A stretch of DNA of 64,000 bases, taken from positions 1 to 64,000 of the forward strand of contig CAJUGS010000015.1 of assembly GCA_910586305.1 (NCBI GenBank). Direction: 5' to 3'. Origin of the DNA: an uncultured Duncaniella sp. Lineage in GTDB: Bacteria > Bacteroidota > Bacteroidia > Bacteroidales > Muribaculaceae. The stretch's first letter is position 1; each line of letters opens with the position of its first letter. Of the stretch, positions 26,459-34,602 are shown piece by piece. The translations under genes were made by a program, and so were the position numbers. Below the pieces are notes generated by a model. The model made no database searches. It was not told the DNA's origin and saw only the letters and a program-made list of their open reading frames with translations.

Positions 26459-27294
26459 CTCAGGGTCTTTTCTAATTCTTTGATACGGTTGTCAATCTCT
26501 TCCACAGCCTTGGCGTGCTGTTCTTCGGAAGGCACTCCGTGATGCCACGAAGCCACATTCTCCATAAACGACACTCCGCGCCCCTTTGTGGTTTCCGAAA
26601 TGAGAAGGTGGGGACGTCCGCATCCGTAGTCGATTGAATCGAACGTACGCACTATATCGGCCATATCGTCACCGTTCATTCTCTTCACATCCCACCCGAA
26701 TGCGCTCCAGCGCTCCTTGATATCGTCGAGTGCCATGACATCCTCAGTGTTGCCACTGATCTGCAGGTGATTGCGGTCAATAATAGCCACAAGGTTGTCG
26801 AGATGATACTGATTGGCCGCCATAGCTGCCTCATATATAGATCCCTCTCCCTGTTCACCATCGCCCATCACAACAAAGGTGCGATAGGACCTGCCGTCCA
26901 TCTTGGCGGCTATTGCCATTCCGACACCTATCGAAAGGCCGTGGCCAAGCGCTCCTGTGTTGACCTCGATACCAGGCACCTCGATGGTGGGATGTCCGGA
27001 AAGGATGGAGCCATATTGTCCAAGAGTGTCAAGCACTCCGGGCTGCATGAATCCCTTTGCTTCGAGTGTGACATAAAGAGCCTCTACACAGTGACCCTTG
27101 CTAAGTATGAAACGATCACGGTCGGGATCGGAGATTCTGTCGGGTGAGACGTTCAGAACGTCAAAATATAGAGCGGTCAGCACATTGAGGCATGATAGAT
27201 CACCCCCGATGTGGCCGGCATGGGCTGCATAGACCACGTCTACGAGCCGCTTTCGGTTTATTTCGGCCTGTAAGGCCAGCTCTTGGGTTTTCAT
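26455..27294 (-). CDS. aptA: Transketolase N-terminal subunit, probable apulose-4-phosphate transketolase A
   Basis: 280 residues forming the thiamine-diphosphate and metal-binding half. 'GDGEQGEGSIYEAAMAANQYHLDN' (cut here for length) starts with the GDG motif and ends in the metal-binding region; 'HAGHIGGDLSCLNVLTALYF' and 'KGHCVEALYVTLEAKG' supply phosphate and histidine contacts. The start at 27294 (MKTQELALQAEINRK) is preferred over an upstream in-frame codon at 27345 because a promoter lies at 27321-27350. It overlaps the C-terminal subunit gene by four bases, so the two are translated as a pair. First gene of the five-gene leftward operon. Confidence 0.78.
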   Translation of the reverse strand: MKTQELALQAEINRKRLVDVVYAAHAGHIGGDLSCLNVLTALYFDVLNVSPDRISDPDRDRFILSKGHCVEALYVTLEAKGFMQPGVLDTLGQYGSILSGHPTIEVPGIEVNTGALGHGLSIGVGMAIAAKMDGRSYRTFVVMGDGEQGEGSIYEAAMAANQYHLDNLVAIIDRNHLQISGNTEDVMALDDIKERWSAFGWDVKRMNGDDMADIVRTFDSIDYGCGRPHLLISETTKGRGVSFMENVASWHHGVPSEEQHAKAVEEIDNRIKELEKTLR

Positions 27295-27320
27295 TGGTAA
27301 GTATTGAAAGGTTGGTGCCA

Positions 27321-27350
27321 CAAAATTATGAAACCGAAATAACACAACAA
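27321..27350 (-). promoter_or_regulatory. Promoter of the apiose-type operon
   Basis: On the minus strand TAATTTTG (27321-27328) is preceded by TTG (27348-27350) with a 19-base spacer. The transcript would start near 27314, leaving about 20 bases before the aptA start at 27294. Confidence 0.65.
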
Positions 27351-27353
27351 AAT

Positions 27354-27373
27354 AAAACGAAAGAAAACGAAAG
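27354..27373. repeat. Tandem 10-bp repeat, probable operator
   Basis: AAAACGAAAG occurs twice with no gap, just upstream of the -33 element of the leftward operon. A related array (ACGAAACGAAAG, 27475-27486) sits between the ribB promoter and start codon. CGAAA-type direct repeats are common targets of DeoR/GlpR-family regulators, and such a gene lies in the divergent unit. Confidence 0.55.
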
Positions 27374-27457
27374 TATTTTAATTTTATTTAACCAAATTTA
27401 CCATCCATCAGCCTTTCAACCCATTCTCGGGTGGGAAAACGTCTGAAAAATTTTTCC

Positions 27458-27465
27458 TACCTTTG
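27458..27465 (+). promoter_or_regulatory. ribB-deoR -7 element
   Basis: TACCTTTG fits TANNTTTG. It overlaps the TTG codon at 27463 that could otherwise be taken as the ribB start, so translation must begin at the ATG at 27487. The resulting leader is only about 15 bases, too short for an FMN riboswitch. Confidence 0.65.
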
Positions 27466-27486
27466 CAGAAAGAAACGAAACGAAAG

Positions 27487-28098
27487 ATGCTCAACTCAAT
27501 ACCAGAAGCACTTCAAGCTCTCCGTAACGGGGAGATAATCATAGCAGTAGACGACGAAAACCGCGAGAACGAGGGAGACTTCATTCTGGCCGGAGAGTTT
27601 GTCACACCTGAAAAAATCAACTTCATGCTCTCCGAAGGACGCGGGCTTCTATGCGTTCCGCTGCCCCGCGAGCGTTGCGAGGCTCTCGGACTTGAACCGA
27701 TGGCCGACGAAAACACATCGCTGCTGGGCACACCATTCACAATGTCCGTCGACCTGAAAGGCCACGGATGCACCACCGGAGTGTCGGCCTACGACCGCGC
27801 AGCCACCATCAAGGCACTCGTGGCAGGCGATGTCCGTCCGTCCGACTTTGCCCGCCCAGGCCACATCTTCCCGCTCTACGGCCACCCACAAGGAGTGAAA
27901 GGACGCGACGGACACACCGAAGCACTCCTCGACCTCACCCGCCTGGCCGGTCTACGTCCCGGAGGAGCCCTCATCGAAGTCCTCAACCCCGACGGCACAA
28001 TGGCCCGCCTACCCCAACTCGAGGAAATCGCCGGACGACTGGATCTCAAGATAGTATCAATCAAGTCCCTAACCGAATATATTGAAACCATAGGCTAA
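27487..28098 (+). CDS. ribB: 3,4-dihydroxy-2-butanone-4-phosphate synthase
   Basis: 203 residues: 'VDDENRENEGDFILAGEF' carries the acidic metal ligands, 'FTMSVDLKGHGCTTGVSAYDRA' the substrate arginine/aspartate region, and 'GRDGHTEALLDL' the catalytic histidine. It converts ribulose 5-phosphate to the four-carbon precursor of riboflavin. Many Bacteroidales encode it fused to GTP cyclohydrolase II (RibBA); here it is a stand-alone enzyme. The stop overlaps the next start (TAATG at 28096), coupling it to a DeoR-family regulator, an unusual partner. Confidence 0.93.
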   Translation: MLNSIPEALQALRNGEIIIAVDDENRENEGDFILAGEFVTPEKINFMLSEGRGLLCVPLPRERCEALGLEPMADENTSLLGTPFTMSVDLKGHGCTTGVSAYDRAATIKALVAGDVRPSDFARPGHIFPLYGHPQGVKGRDGHTEALLDLTRLAGLRPGGALIEVLNPDGTMARLPQLEEIAGRLDLKIVSIKSLTEYIETIG

Positions 28099-28853
28099 TG
28101 TCAGTACAGCAACGTAGAAACAAAATACTCGATCTCCTGCGCGAGGACGGCCACGCCAAAGTACAGGACCTCAGCCGCATCTTCGGCGTATCTGAAGTAA
28201 CAATACGCCTCGACCTTGAAGCGCTCGAAGCAACAGGCGAAGTGCAACGCGAACACGGAGGAGCATTCCTGACAGGCGTGGGATCGTTTGCCAAGACTGG
28301 CAAGATGATAAACCGCGCCAACACCGATCTGAAAAAAGAGATAGCACGAAAAGCCGCCGAACTGATAGCCGACGGAGACTGCATAATCCTCGACTCGGGA
28401 AGCACCACCACCGAGATAGCACATCTGCTGGTCAACCGCCGCGAACTCACAGTGGTGACCAACGCACTAAACATCGCACTGATTCTTGGCGAGAACCCAG
28501 GCATAAGCATAGTCATGACCGGAGGCGAATTCAAGGCTCCAACTCTATCCCTGACAGGAAAACTTGCCGCCGACAGCCTCAAGAACTTCCATGTATCAAA
28601 GCTCTTTCTCGCCACAGCCGGCATCTCCCCCTCCATGCAGCTCACCTATCCCGGCCTCAGCGACCTCGAAGTCAAAAATGCAATGATACAGGTGGCCGAC
28701 GAGGTATATCTCGTGGCCGACTCCACCAAAATAGGCATCAGCGCAATGGCCTGCCTCGGACCATTCAATATGGTCGATACCATCATCACAGATTCACAGA
28801 TCACACCCGAGCAGATCCAACTCATATCAGAGTCAGGGGTGAAAGTGATGTAA
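28098..28853 (+). CDS. DeoR/GlpR-family transcriptional regulator
   Basis: 251 residues. The N-terminal winged helix ('RRNKILDLLREDGHAKVQDL' then 'SEVTIRLDLEALEATGEV') is classic DeoR, and the C-terminal domain ('DGDCIILDSGSTTTEIAHLL', 'VTNALNIALIL', 'VADSTKIG') is the phosphosugar-binding fold related to ribose isomerases. Such regulators respond to sugar phosphates and repress catabolic operons. It is divergent to the apiose-type operon and CGAAA repeats occur at both promoters, so it is the likely local regulator. Co-transcription with ribB is odd. Confidence 0.9.
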   Translation: MSVQQRRNKILDLLREDGHAKVQDLSRIFGVSEVTIRLDLEALEATGEVQREHGGAFLTGVGSFAKTGKMINRANTDLKKEIARKAAELIADGDCIILDSGSTTTEIAHLLVNRRELTVVTNALNIALILGENPGISIVMTGGEFKAPTLSLTGKLAADSLKNFHVSKLFLATAGISPSMQLTYPGLSDLEVKNAMIQVADEVYLVADSTKIGISAMACLGPFNMVDTIITDSQITPEQIQLISESGVKVM

Positions 28854-28881
28854 CCGCCAGGTACACCCGTAACAAACATTC

Positions 28882-28907
28882 AGGCGCGCTCCTTTCGGGG
28901 CGCGCCT
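28882..28907 (+). terminator. Terminator after deoR
   Basis: AGGCGCGC (28882-28889) and GCGCGCCT (28900-28907) form a perfect 8-bp GC stem with a 10-base loop, followed by a weak T-rich stretch (TTATTATATCC). Confidence 0.75.
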
Positions 28908-28963
28908 GCTTATTATATCCTAATTCATATCAAGAGTGTGTTCAACCTTTTATTTTTCAGCAC

Positions 28964-29030
28964 AAAAAAAATTGATTGTCGTCCCGACAACCAATCTTTT
29001 GTTAACCTTAAATCTAATACCATGAAAAAC
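28964..29030 (-). ncRNA. Candidate small RNA, about 67 nt, minus strand
   Basis: A minus-strand promoter ends near 29037, and 35-40 bases later lies a strong intrinsic terminator: TTGTCG/CGACAA stem (28976-28990) with a GGA loop on the minus strand, a further 4-bp extension, then a run of eight T (28964-28971). The only ORF inside (ATG read from about 29022) would run through the terminator. The gap 28854-29331 holds no other gene. Function and targets are unknown. Confidence 0.6.
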
Positions 29031-29036
29031 ACATTG

Positions 29037-29067
29037 CAAAGATAGATGCTTTTGCAAAACCGTGCAA
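29037..29067 (-). promoter_or_regulatory. Promoter of the candidate small RNA
   Basis: On the minus strand TATCTTTG (29037-29044) is preceded by TTG (29065-29067) with exactly 20 bases between, the ideal Bacteroidota arrangement. No protein gene follows on that strand. Confidence 0.7.
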
Positions 29068-29302
29068 GTTTTTTCGCAAAAAAGCCTCCGATTTTAACAA
29101 AATTTGCGACTATTCGAGCAAAACAGCCCGTTTTTGTGGAATTTTGATACTTTTATTGCAATATTATATCATTTTGCTACTTCACCGAAAATAATTTGGC
29201 ACAACATAAGCCACTACCGCGTTTAACATATTTTATCATTCAGATAACACCCTATCCAACTGCAAGTTAATCGGCTTTATAGGAATTATCACTTTTTTTC
29301 AC

Positions 29303-29310
29303 TATCTTTG
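29303..29310 (+). promoter_or_regulatory. parC -7 element
   Basis: TATCTTTG lies 21 bases before the parC start codon. No good TTG is visible at the -33 spacing. The upstream stretch 29068-29302 is AT-rich and shows no gene. Confidence 0.55.
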
Positions 29311-29331
29311 CGAGTGTAACCAAACCACCCG

Positions 29332-32040
29332 ATGAGCAACGAGAACGACCCCATAGACGAATTCAATCCCGAGGAAACCGAAGACATAACTCCGGTCTCC
29401 GAATCCACACCCGCTAAATTCGACCCCAAAATCATAGTCGACACCAAGGACGACACCGTGCGCCACCAGCTGCGCGGTATGTACCAGAGCTGGTTTCTCG
29501 ACTATGCCAGCTATGTCATTCTTGAACGAGCCGTCCCACATATCGACGACGGCCTCAAACCTGTGCAGCGACGCATACTCCACTCCATGAAGCTCCTCGA
29601 CGACGGACGCTTCAACAAGGTGGCCAACATCGTGGGCAACACAATGCAGTTCCACCCTCACGGAGATGCGTCAATCTACGAGGCTCTCGTGCAACTGGGA
29701 CAAAAAGAACTCCTCGTAGAGACACAAGGAAACTGGGGCAACATACTCACCGGAGCCGGGGCCGCCGCAGGCCGATACATTGAAGCGCGTCTGTCACAGT
29801 TTGCCCTCGACGTGGTCTACAACCCCAAAGTCACAGAGTGGACACTCAGTTATGACGGACGCAAGAAAGAGCCTGTCACCCTCCCTGTCAAGTTCCCACT
29901 CCTTCTCTCACAGGGAGTAGAAGGAATCGCGGTGGGTCTGTCATCGAAGATTCTCCCCCACAACTTCAACGAGATAATCGAGGCAGCCATAGCCCATCTG
30001 CGTGGCGAGCCGTTCGTTCTCTACCCCGATTTCCTAACAGGAGGCTCCATCGACGTGTCGCGCTACAACGACGGCGAACGAGGAGGTGCCGTGAAGATAC
30101 GAGCCAAAATCGAGAAAATCGACAACAAGACTCTCGCCATAACAGAAATACCCTATGGCAAGACTACAGCCACGCTCATCGAGTCGATTCTAAAAGCCTT
30201 TGAAAGCGGAAAAATCAAGATACGCAAAGTCGACGATAATACCGCCGAACAAGCCAACATACTGGTACACCTGCTGCCAGGCACATCGAGCGACCGAACC
30301 ATCGACGCCCTCTATGCCTTCACTGACTGCGAGGTATCGGTGTCGCCCAACTGCTGTGTCATACACAATGACAAGCCCCACTTCATCGGCGTGAGCGACG
30401 TGCTTCGACACAACGCAGAAGGCACGCGCGACATCCTTCGCCGAGAGCTCGAAATCCAGCTTGCAGAAGTGCGCGAACAGCTCCACTTCGCCTCACTCGA
30501 AAGAATATTCATCGAAGAGCGCATTTACAAGGACAAAGAATACGAAGAAAGCCGCGACCGCCAGGAAGCAGTCGACCACATACGCTGTCGGCTGGAACGA
30601 TGGGCCGAGACATTCGTCCGACCCGTCACCGACGACGACATCATAAGGCTCTTCGAGATAAAGATGGGACGCATCCTCAAGTTCAACTCACTCAAACAGG
30701 AAGAACAGATAGCTGCGTTCAAGGCAAGGATCGACGAGATTCTCGGAAATCTTTCAACAATCACAGACTACACCATCGCGTGGTATGAAAGACTGAAGTC
30801 AAAATACGGACACGCCTTCCCACGCATGACCACCATAAGAAACTTCGACTCTATACAGGCCGCACAGGTAGCCGAAGCCAACGAAAAACTTTACATCAAC
30901 CGAGAGGAAGGATTCATCGGCACATCACTGAAGAAAGACGAATACCTCTGCAACTGCTCGTCGATCGACGATGTGATAATATTCTACAAGGATGGTCGCT
31001 ACAAGGTGGTGAAAGTGCAGGAGAAGCTCTTCGTGGGCAAAGGCATAATCCATGTGGGTGTATTCAAGCGCAACGACAGCCGCACCATATACAACGTGAT
31101 ATACCAAGACGGAAAGGGAGGCACATATTATATGAAACGCTTCCCGGTCACAGGCCTCACGCGCGACAAAGAATACAACCTCACCAGAGGAACAGCCGGA
31201 AGCAGAGTATGCTATTTCACAGCCAACTCCAACGGAGAGGCCGAAGTCGTAAAAGTGACACTTAAACCCAAACTCCGACTCAAGACACTGCAGTTCGACA
31301 TAGACTTCTCGTCAATGAAGCCAAAGGGACGAGGAGCCATGGGCAACATCGTCACACGCAACGAAGTTCACCGGTTCACCCTGAAAAAAGAGGGAGGCTC
31401 CACACTCGGAGGACGTAATGTCTGGTTCGACCCGGACGTCAACCGTCTCAACTACGACGGACGAGGCAATCTGCTTGGCGAGTTCAACTCGGGCGAACTG
31501 GTGCTCGTGATACTGAAGAACGGCGAATACTACACCTCTTCATTCGATGCCACCAACCACTACCCCGACAACATAATGCGCATCGAGAAGTTCCACCCCC
31601 ACAAAGTCTGGACAGCAATCCTCAACGATGCCGACCAGGGCTATCCCTACCTGAAACGATTCACATTCGAGCCCTCCGCAAAACCTCAGCGATTCCTTGG
31701 CGAAAACGAGAAGTCGACCCTCATCCTCCTCTCCGACGAAGAGGGAGCCCGATTCCGCCTCGACTTTGGCGGGGCCGACTCAGTGCGCCCCTCACTCGAA
31801 GTGGTGGCACGCGAGTTTGTGGCTGTAAAATCATTCAAAGCCAAGGGAAAGCGCCTCACCACATTCACCCTTGCCGACGTAGCCGAACTCGAGCCACTAC
31901 TCTCCGAACCACTCGATGAAGAAGATGACGACGAAGCCAACGAAGTATCTCCCGAAGAGACCGACACCACAGTAGACCCCGATGAAAAGAGCGACGACGA
32001 AGTGCGCGACGAACTCACCGGCCAACAGCGACTTTTCTGA
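29332..32040 (+). CDS. parC: DNA topoisomerase IV subunit A
   Basis: 902 residues. The breakage-reunion domain opens at 'RHQLRGMYQSWFLDYASYVI', the cleavage tyrosine lies in 'AAGRYIEARLS', and 'FHPHGDASIYEALVQLGQ' is the quinolone-region helix. The C-terminal half carries the beta-pinwheel repeats. No GyrA box (QRRGGKG) is found; the related place reads 'KPKGRGAMGN', which supports ParC over GyrA. The last 45 residues are strongly acidic. It acts with ParE, which is not in the window, to unlink replicated chromosomes. Confidence 0.9.
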   Translation: MSNENDPIDEFNPEETEDITPVSESTPAKFDPKIIVDTKDDTVRHQLRGMYQSWFLDYASYVILERAVPHIDDGLKPVQRRILHSMKLLDDGRFNKVANIVGNTMQFHPHGDASIYEALVQLGQKELLVETQGNWGNILTGAGAAAGRYIEARLSQFALDVVYNPKVTEWTLSYDGRKKEPVTLPVKFPLLLSQGVEGIAVGLSSKILPHNFNEIIEAAIAHLRGEPFVLYPDFLTGGSIDVSRYNDGERGGAVKIRAKIEKIDNKTLAITEIPYGKTTATLIESILKAFESGKIKIRKVDDNTAEQANILVHLLPGTSSDRTIDALYAFTDCEVSVSPNCCVIHNDKPHFIGVSDVLRHNAEGTRDILRRELEIQLAEVREQLHFASLERIFIEERIYKDKEYEESRDRQEAVDHIRCRLERWAETFVRPVTDDDIIRLFEIKMGRILKFNSLKQEEQIAAFKARIDEILGNLSTITDYTIAWYERLKSKYGHAFPRMTTIRNFDSIQAAQVAEANEKLYINREEGFIGTSLKKDEYLCNCSSIDDVIIFYKDGRYKVVKVQEKLFVGKGIIHVGVFKRNDSRTIYNVIYQDGKGGTYYMKRFPVTGLTRDKEYNLTRGTAGSRVCYFTANSNGEAEVVKVTLKPKLRLKTLQFDIDFSSMKPKGRGAMGNIVTRNEVHRFTLKKEGGSTLGGRNVWFDPDVNRLNYDGRGNLLGEFNSGELVLVILKNGEYYTSSFDATNHYPDNIMRIEKFHPHKVWTAILNDADQGYPYLKRFTFEPSAKPQRFLGENEKSTLILLSDEEGARFRLDFGGADSVRPSLEVVAREFVAVKSFKAKGKRLTTFTLADVAELEPLLSEPLDEEDDDEANEVSPEETDTTVDPDEKSDDEVRDELTGQQRLF

Positions 32041-32044
32041 CACA

Positions 32045-32902
32045 ATGCCACATATAATAAAACTCCTCCTCCTCGCTCTCCTCATACTCCTCAACCCGCT
32101 GACAGCGCGGACTGCCGAACCAGAGGCACCGCTACGGCCGGTATTTGCAGCCTATACGGTCGAATACGGCACCTCGCATCTGGCCGACACATATCTGACA
32201 CCGCTCAAATACTCCGGCACCCACTTTGGTCTCGACTACACACGCTATCAGGCAATGAAATTCTCACCCGAAGGGTGGACCATGCGTCTGCACGGCAACC
32301 TGTCGGTCGACAAGACCGACAACCCGGCCCGCAACGCTACAATGTGGAGTGCAATGATATCGCTCGACTGGGCTATGATGCACCGCTGGCGCCCCACATC
32401 CCGGCTCACCCTCGCTCTCGGAGGTGAGACAGGCATAGAGGCAGGCGCGATCTACAACGCCCGCAACGGCAACAACCCGGCCTCGGCCAAAGGAGCATGG
32501 ACGCTAAGTCTGACAGGCTATGCAGCCTACCGGACCTCGGTGGGCCGTCTGCCGGTAACGCTCATGTACCACCCTGTTCTACCGGTCACAGGCCTATTCT
32601 TCGCCCCCGACTACGGCGAGCTCTACTATGAGATATACCTCGGCAATCACTCCGGACTTGTACATCCTGCCTGGTGGGGCAACCGCTTCAAGCTTGACAA
32701 TCTCGTCACAGCCGACCTACACTTCGGAGCCACATCACTGCGCATAGGCTACACAGGCACCATCTTCTCATCACGCGTCAACGACATCGTAACCCGCCGT
32801 TTCACCCATGCCGTCACAATAGGTGTCAGCGGCGAATGGCTGTCATTCAACCCACGCCGACCAATATCATCCGACCAACGTATCATAAACGCTATATACT
32901 GA
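32045..32902 (+). CDS. Exported DUF3316 protein
   Basis: 285 residues from the ATG at 32045, which begins a signal peptide (MPHIIKLLLLALLILLNPLTA). The body ('VFAAYTVEYGTSHLADTYLTPLKYSG') is the DUF3316 family, known almost only from Bacteroidota and predicted to form an outer-membrane-associated beta structure; alternating hydrophobic strands fit. Function is unknown. It starts four bases after the parC stop and overlaps the next gene by one base (TGATG). Confidence 0.85.
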   Translation: MPHIIKLLLLALLILLNPLTARTAEPEAPLRPVFAAYTVEYGTSHLADTYLTPLKYSGTHFGLDYTRYQAMKFSPEGWTMRLHGNLSVDKTDNPARNATMWSAMISLDWAMMHRWRPTSRLTLALGGETGIEAGAIYNARNGNNPASAKGAWTLSLTGYAAYRTSVGRLPVTLMYHPVLPVTGLFFAPDYGELYYEIYLGNHSGLVHPAWWGNRFKLDNLVTADLHFGATSLRIGYTGTIFSSRVNDIVTRRFTHAVTIGVSGEWLSFNPRRPISSDQRIINAIY

Positions 32903-33927
32903 TGCAGAAACTCCTCCGTCTACCGGCACTTATAGCCACTATAGTCATTGCATCCGTCCTCTCATCGTGCCACGATATCAAAGAGTATGCCGACGACCCA
33001 TATGGCAATTTCGAAGCCTTGTGGACAATCCTCGACGAGCACTACTGCTTCTTCGGAGAGAAAGATGTCGACTGGAACGAAGTCCACGAAAAATACGCCG
33101 CCAGGATAGGCTCAGAAATGACACGCGAGGAACTGTTCATCGTATGCTCCGATATGCTCGCCGAACTGCGCGACGGCCATGTCAACCTGTCGGCCTCGTT
33201 CAACACCTCGTACTATCGTGAATGGTGGAGCGCCTATCCGCAGAACTTCTCACTGCGCGTCATCGAAGACCGATATTTCAACTACAACTATCGCCAGACC
33301 TCCGGAATGATGTACGGATTTCTCAGCGACAACATCGGCTACATCTACTATCCCTCATTCTCCCAGCCCAGCGGCGAAGGCAATCTCGACAACGTGCTCT
33401 ACTTTCTATCCTCAGCCCGCGGTATTATAATAGATGTACGAGACAACGGCGGAGGCTCGCTCACCAATGTCGAGACACTCGTCGCGCGATTCATCACCGA
33501 GCCCACCATAGTAGGCTACATCTCACACAAGACAGGTCCAGGCCACTCCGACTTTTCGGAACCCCGGGCCATTACATACCGTCCGGCCGCAGCCGGGCGC
33601 ATACGCTGGGGAAAGCCGGTCGTAGTGCTCACCAACCGCTCCACATTCTCAGCAGCCAACAACTTTGCGTCAGTGATGAAGCATCTTCCGGGAGTGCGTA
33701 TTGCAGGCGCCACCACCGGAGGCGGCTCAGGTATGCCCTACTCCTCAGAACTGCCATGCGGATGGGGAGTCAGATTCTCCGCCTGTTCAATCCTAGATGC
33801 GGCACGAGAGTCCACCGAAAACGGAGTCGACCCATCGCCCGACTGTGCAATCGACATCACTCCGGCCGATATCGTAGCCGGCCGAGACCCGATACTCGAC
33901 CTTGCCATATCACTGCTCAGCGAGTAG
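32902..33927 (+). CDS. S41-family peptidase lipoprotein
   Basis: The ATG at 32902 opens a lipoprotein signal ending in 'VLSSCHD', placing Cys21 as the lipid anchor. The S41 core shows 'GYIYYPSF', 'GIIIDVRDNGGG' and the nucleophile serine in 'TNRSTFSAANNFA', followed by 'GATTGGGSG'. No PDZ domain is evident between the N-terminal cap and the core. Such C-terminal-processing or tricorn-like peptidases cleave exported proteins. 341 residues. Coupled to the DUF3316 gene by a one-base overlap, so the two may work together at the outer membrane. Confidence 0.88.
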   Translation: MQKLLRLPALIATIVIASVLSSCHDIKEYADDPYGNFEALWTILDEHYCFFGEKDVDWNEVHEKYAARIGSEMTREELFIVCSDMLAELRDGHVNLSASFNTSYYREWWSAYPQNFSLRVIEDRYFNYNYRQTSGMMYGFLSDNIGYIYYPSFSQPSGEGNLDNVLYFLSSARGIIIDVRDNGGGSLTNVETLVARFITEPTIVGYISHKTGPGHSDFSEPRAITYRPAAAGRIRWGKPVVVLTNRSTFSAANNFASVMKHLPGVRIAGATTGGGSGMPYSSELPCGWGVRFSACSILDAARESTENGVDPSPDCAIDITPADIVAGRDPILDLAISLLSE

Positions 33928-34002
33928 AAGGCCTGATTGTTAAATGACTATTTTTTGAGTGCAACGTGGCGTTATCGCACTCTTTCCTCCCTGTGGTGGC
34001 AG

Positions 34003-34010
34003 TATCTTTG
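34003..34010 (+). promoter_or_regulatory. -7 element of the amidase gene
   Basis: TATCTTTG lies 41 bases before the amidase ATG at 34052. It rules out the longer in-frame start at 33959. Confidence 0.6.
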
Positions 34011-34051
34011 CAGTACAATCGCTCACCAACCCTCCCACCACCATCACCATC

Positions 34052-34456
34052 ATGCGCCACATCTCAGAAATCATCCTCCACTGCACTGCCACTCCGCGTG
34101 GCCGACAAGTCACCGTAGCCGACATCGACCGCTGGCACCGCGCCAGAGGTTGGGCCGGTATAGGCTACCACTATGTCGTCTGTCTCGACGGATCCATACA
34201 TCCCGGTCGACCCATCGAACGTATCGGAGCACACTGCTCGGGCCACAATTCAAACTCTATAGGCATAGTCTATGCAGGTGGAGTCGAGACCGACGGCACC
34301 ACCCCCGCCGACACACGCACTCCCGCCCAGCGCAAAGCCATACACACACTCGTCAAAAGCCTACTCACAAGATTCCCGGAAGCCACCGTACACGGCCACA
34401 GCGAGTTCTCCGCCAAAGTCTGTCCATGCTTTGATGTCAGATTGGAATTTTCTTGA
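34052..34456 (+). CDS. N-acetylmuramoyl-L-alanine amidase, T7-lysozyme type
   Basis: 134 residues. The zinc ligands typical of T7 lysozyme and PGRP amidases are present: His10 in 'IILHCTAT', a histidine in 'TVHGHSEF', and a cysteine in 'KVCPCFD'. 'GIGYHYVVCLDGSIHPGRP' and 'NSNSIGIVYAGG' match the fold. No signal peptide is seen, as in phage-derived members. It would cut the bond between muramic acid and the peptide stem. Such genes often sit in prophages or conjugative elements of Bacteroidales, but no other phage gene lies nearby. Confidence 0.9.
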   Translation: MRHISEIILHCTATPRGRQVTVADIDRWHRARGWAGIGYHYVVCLDGSIHPGRPIERIGAHCSGHNSNSIGIVYAGGVETDGTTPADTRTPAQRKAIHTLVKSLLTRFPEATVHGHSEFSAKVCPCFDVRLEFS

Positions 34457-34523
34457 AAAAACCTCATCTGAAGGCACTGTGTTTAGCTTTTTGCTATTTT
34501 TGGTAACATTTTTTAAGCGTTTC

Positions 34524-34554
34524 TTGTATAAAAGTGAACTTTTGATTATTTTTG
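34524..34554 (+). promoter_or_regulatory. Promoter of the secreted 719-residue protein gene
   Basis: TTG (34524-34526), a 20-base spacer and TATTTTTG (34547-34554) lie about 50 bases before the start codon at 34603. Confidence 0.75.
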
Positions 34555-34602
34555 CCATGTTTAATCACGCAATGTTAACCAATCAAAACACTTCACCTAT
34601 CT

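Noticed and set aside
24568..26542. Long plus-strand ORFs opposite the kinase and transketolase genes
   Set aside because: They mirror codon bias of the real minus-strand genes and lack domains.
21502..27294. Sulfoquinovose (sulfo-transketolase) pathway
   Set aside because: A split transketolase is shared, but a kinase is present and no sulfosugar-specific enzyme is seen.
27463..27486. TTG start extending ribB by eight residues
   Set aside because: The codon overlaps the -7 promoter element.
29022..29045. Seven-codon plus-strand ORF (MKNTLQR)
   Set aside because: It coincides with the minus-strand promoter and has no downstream partner; likely chance.
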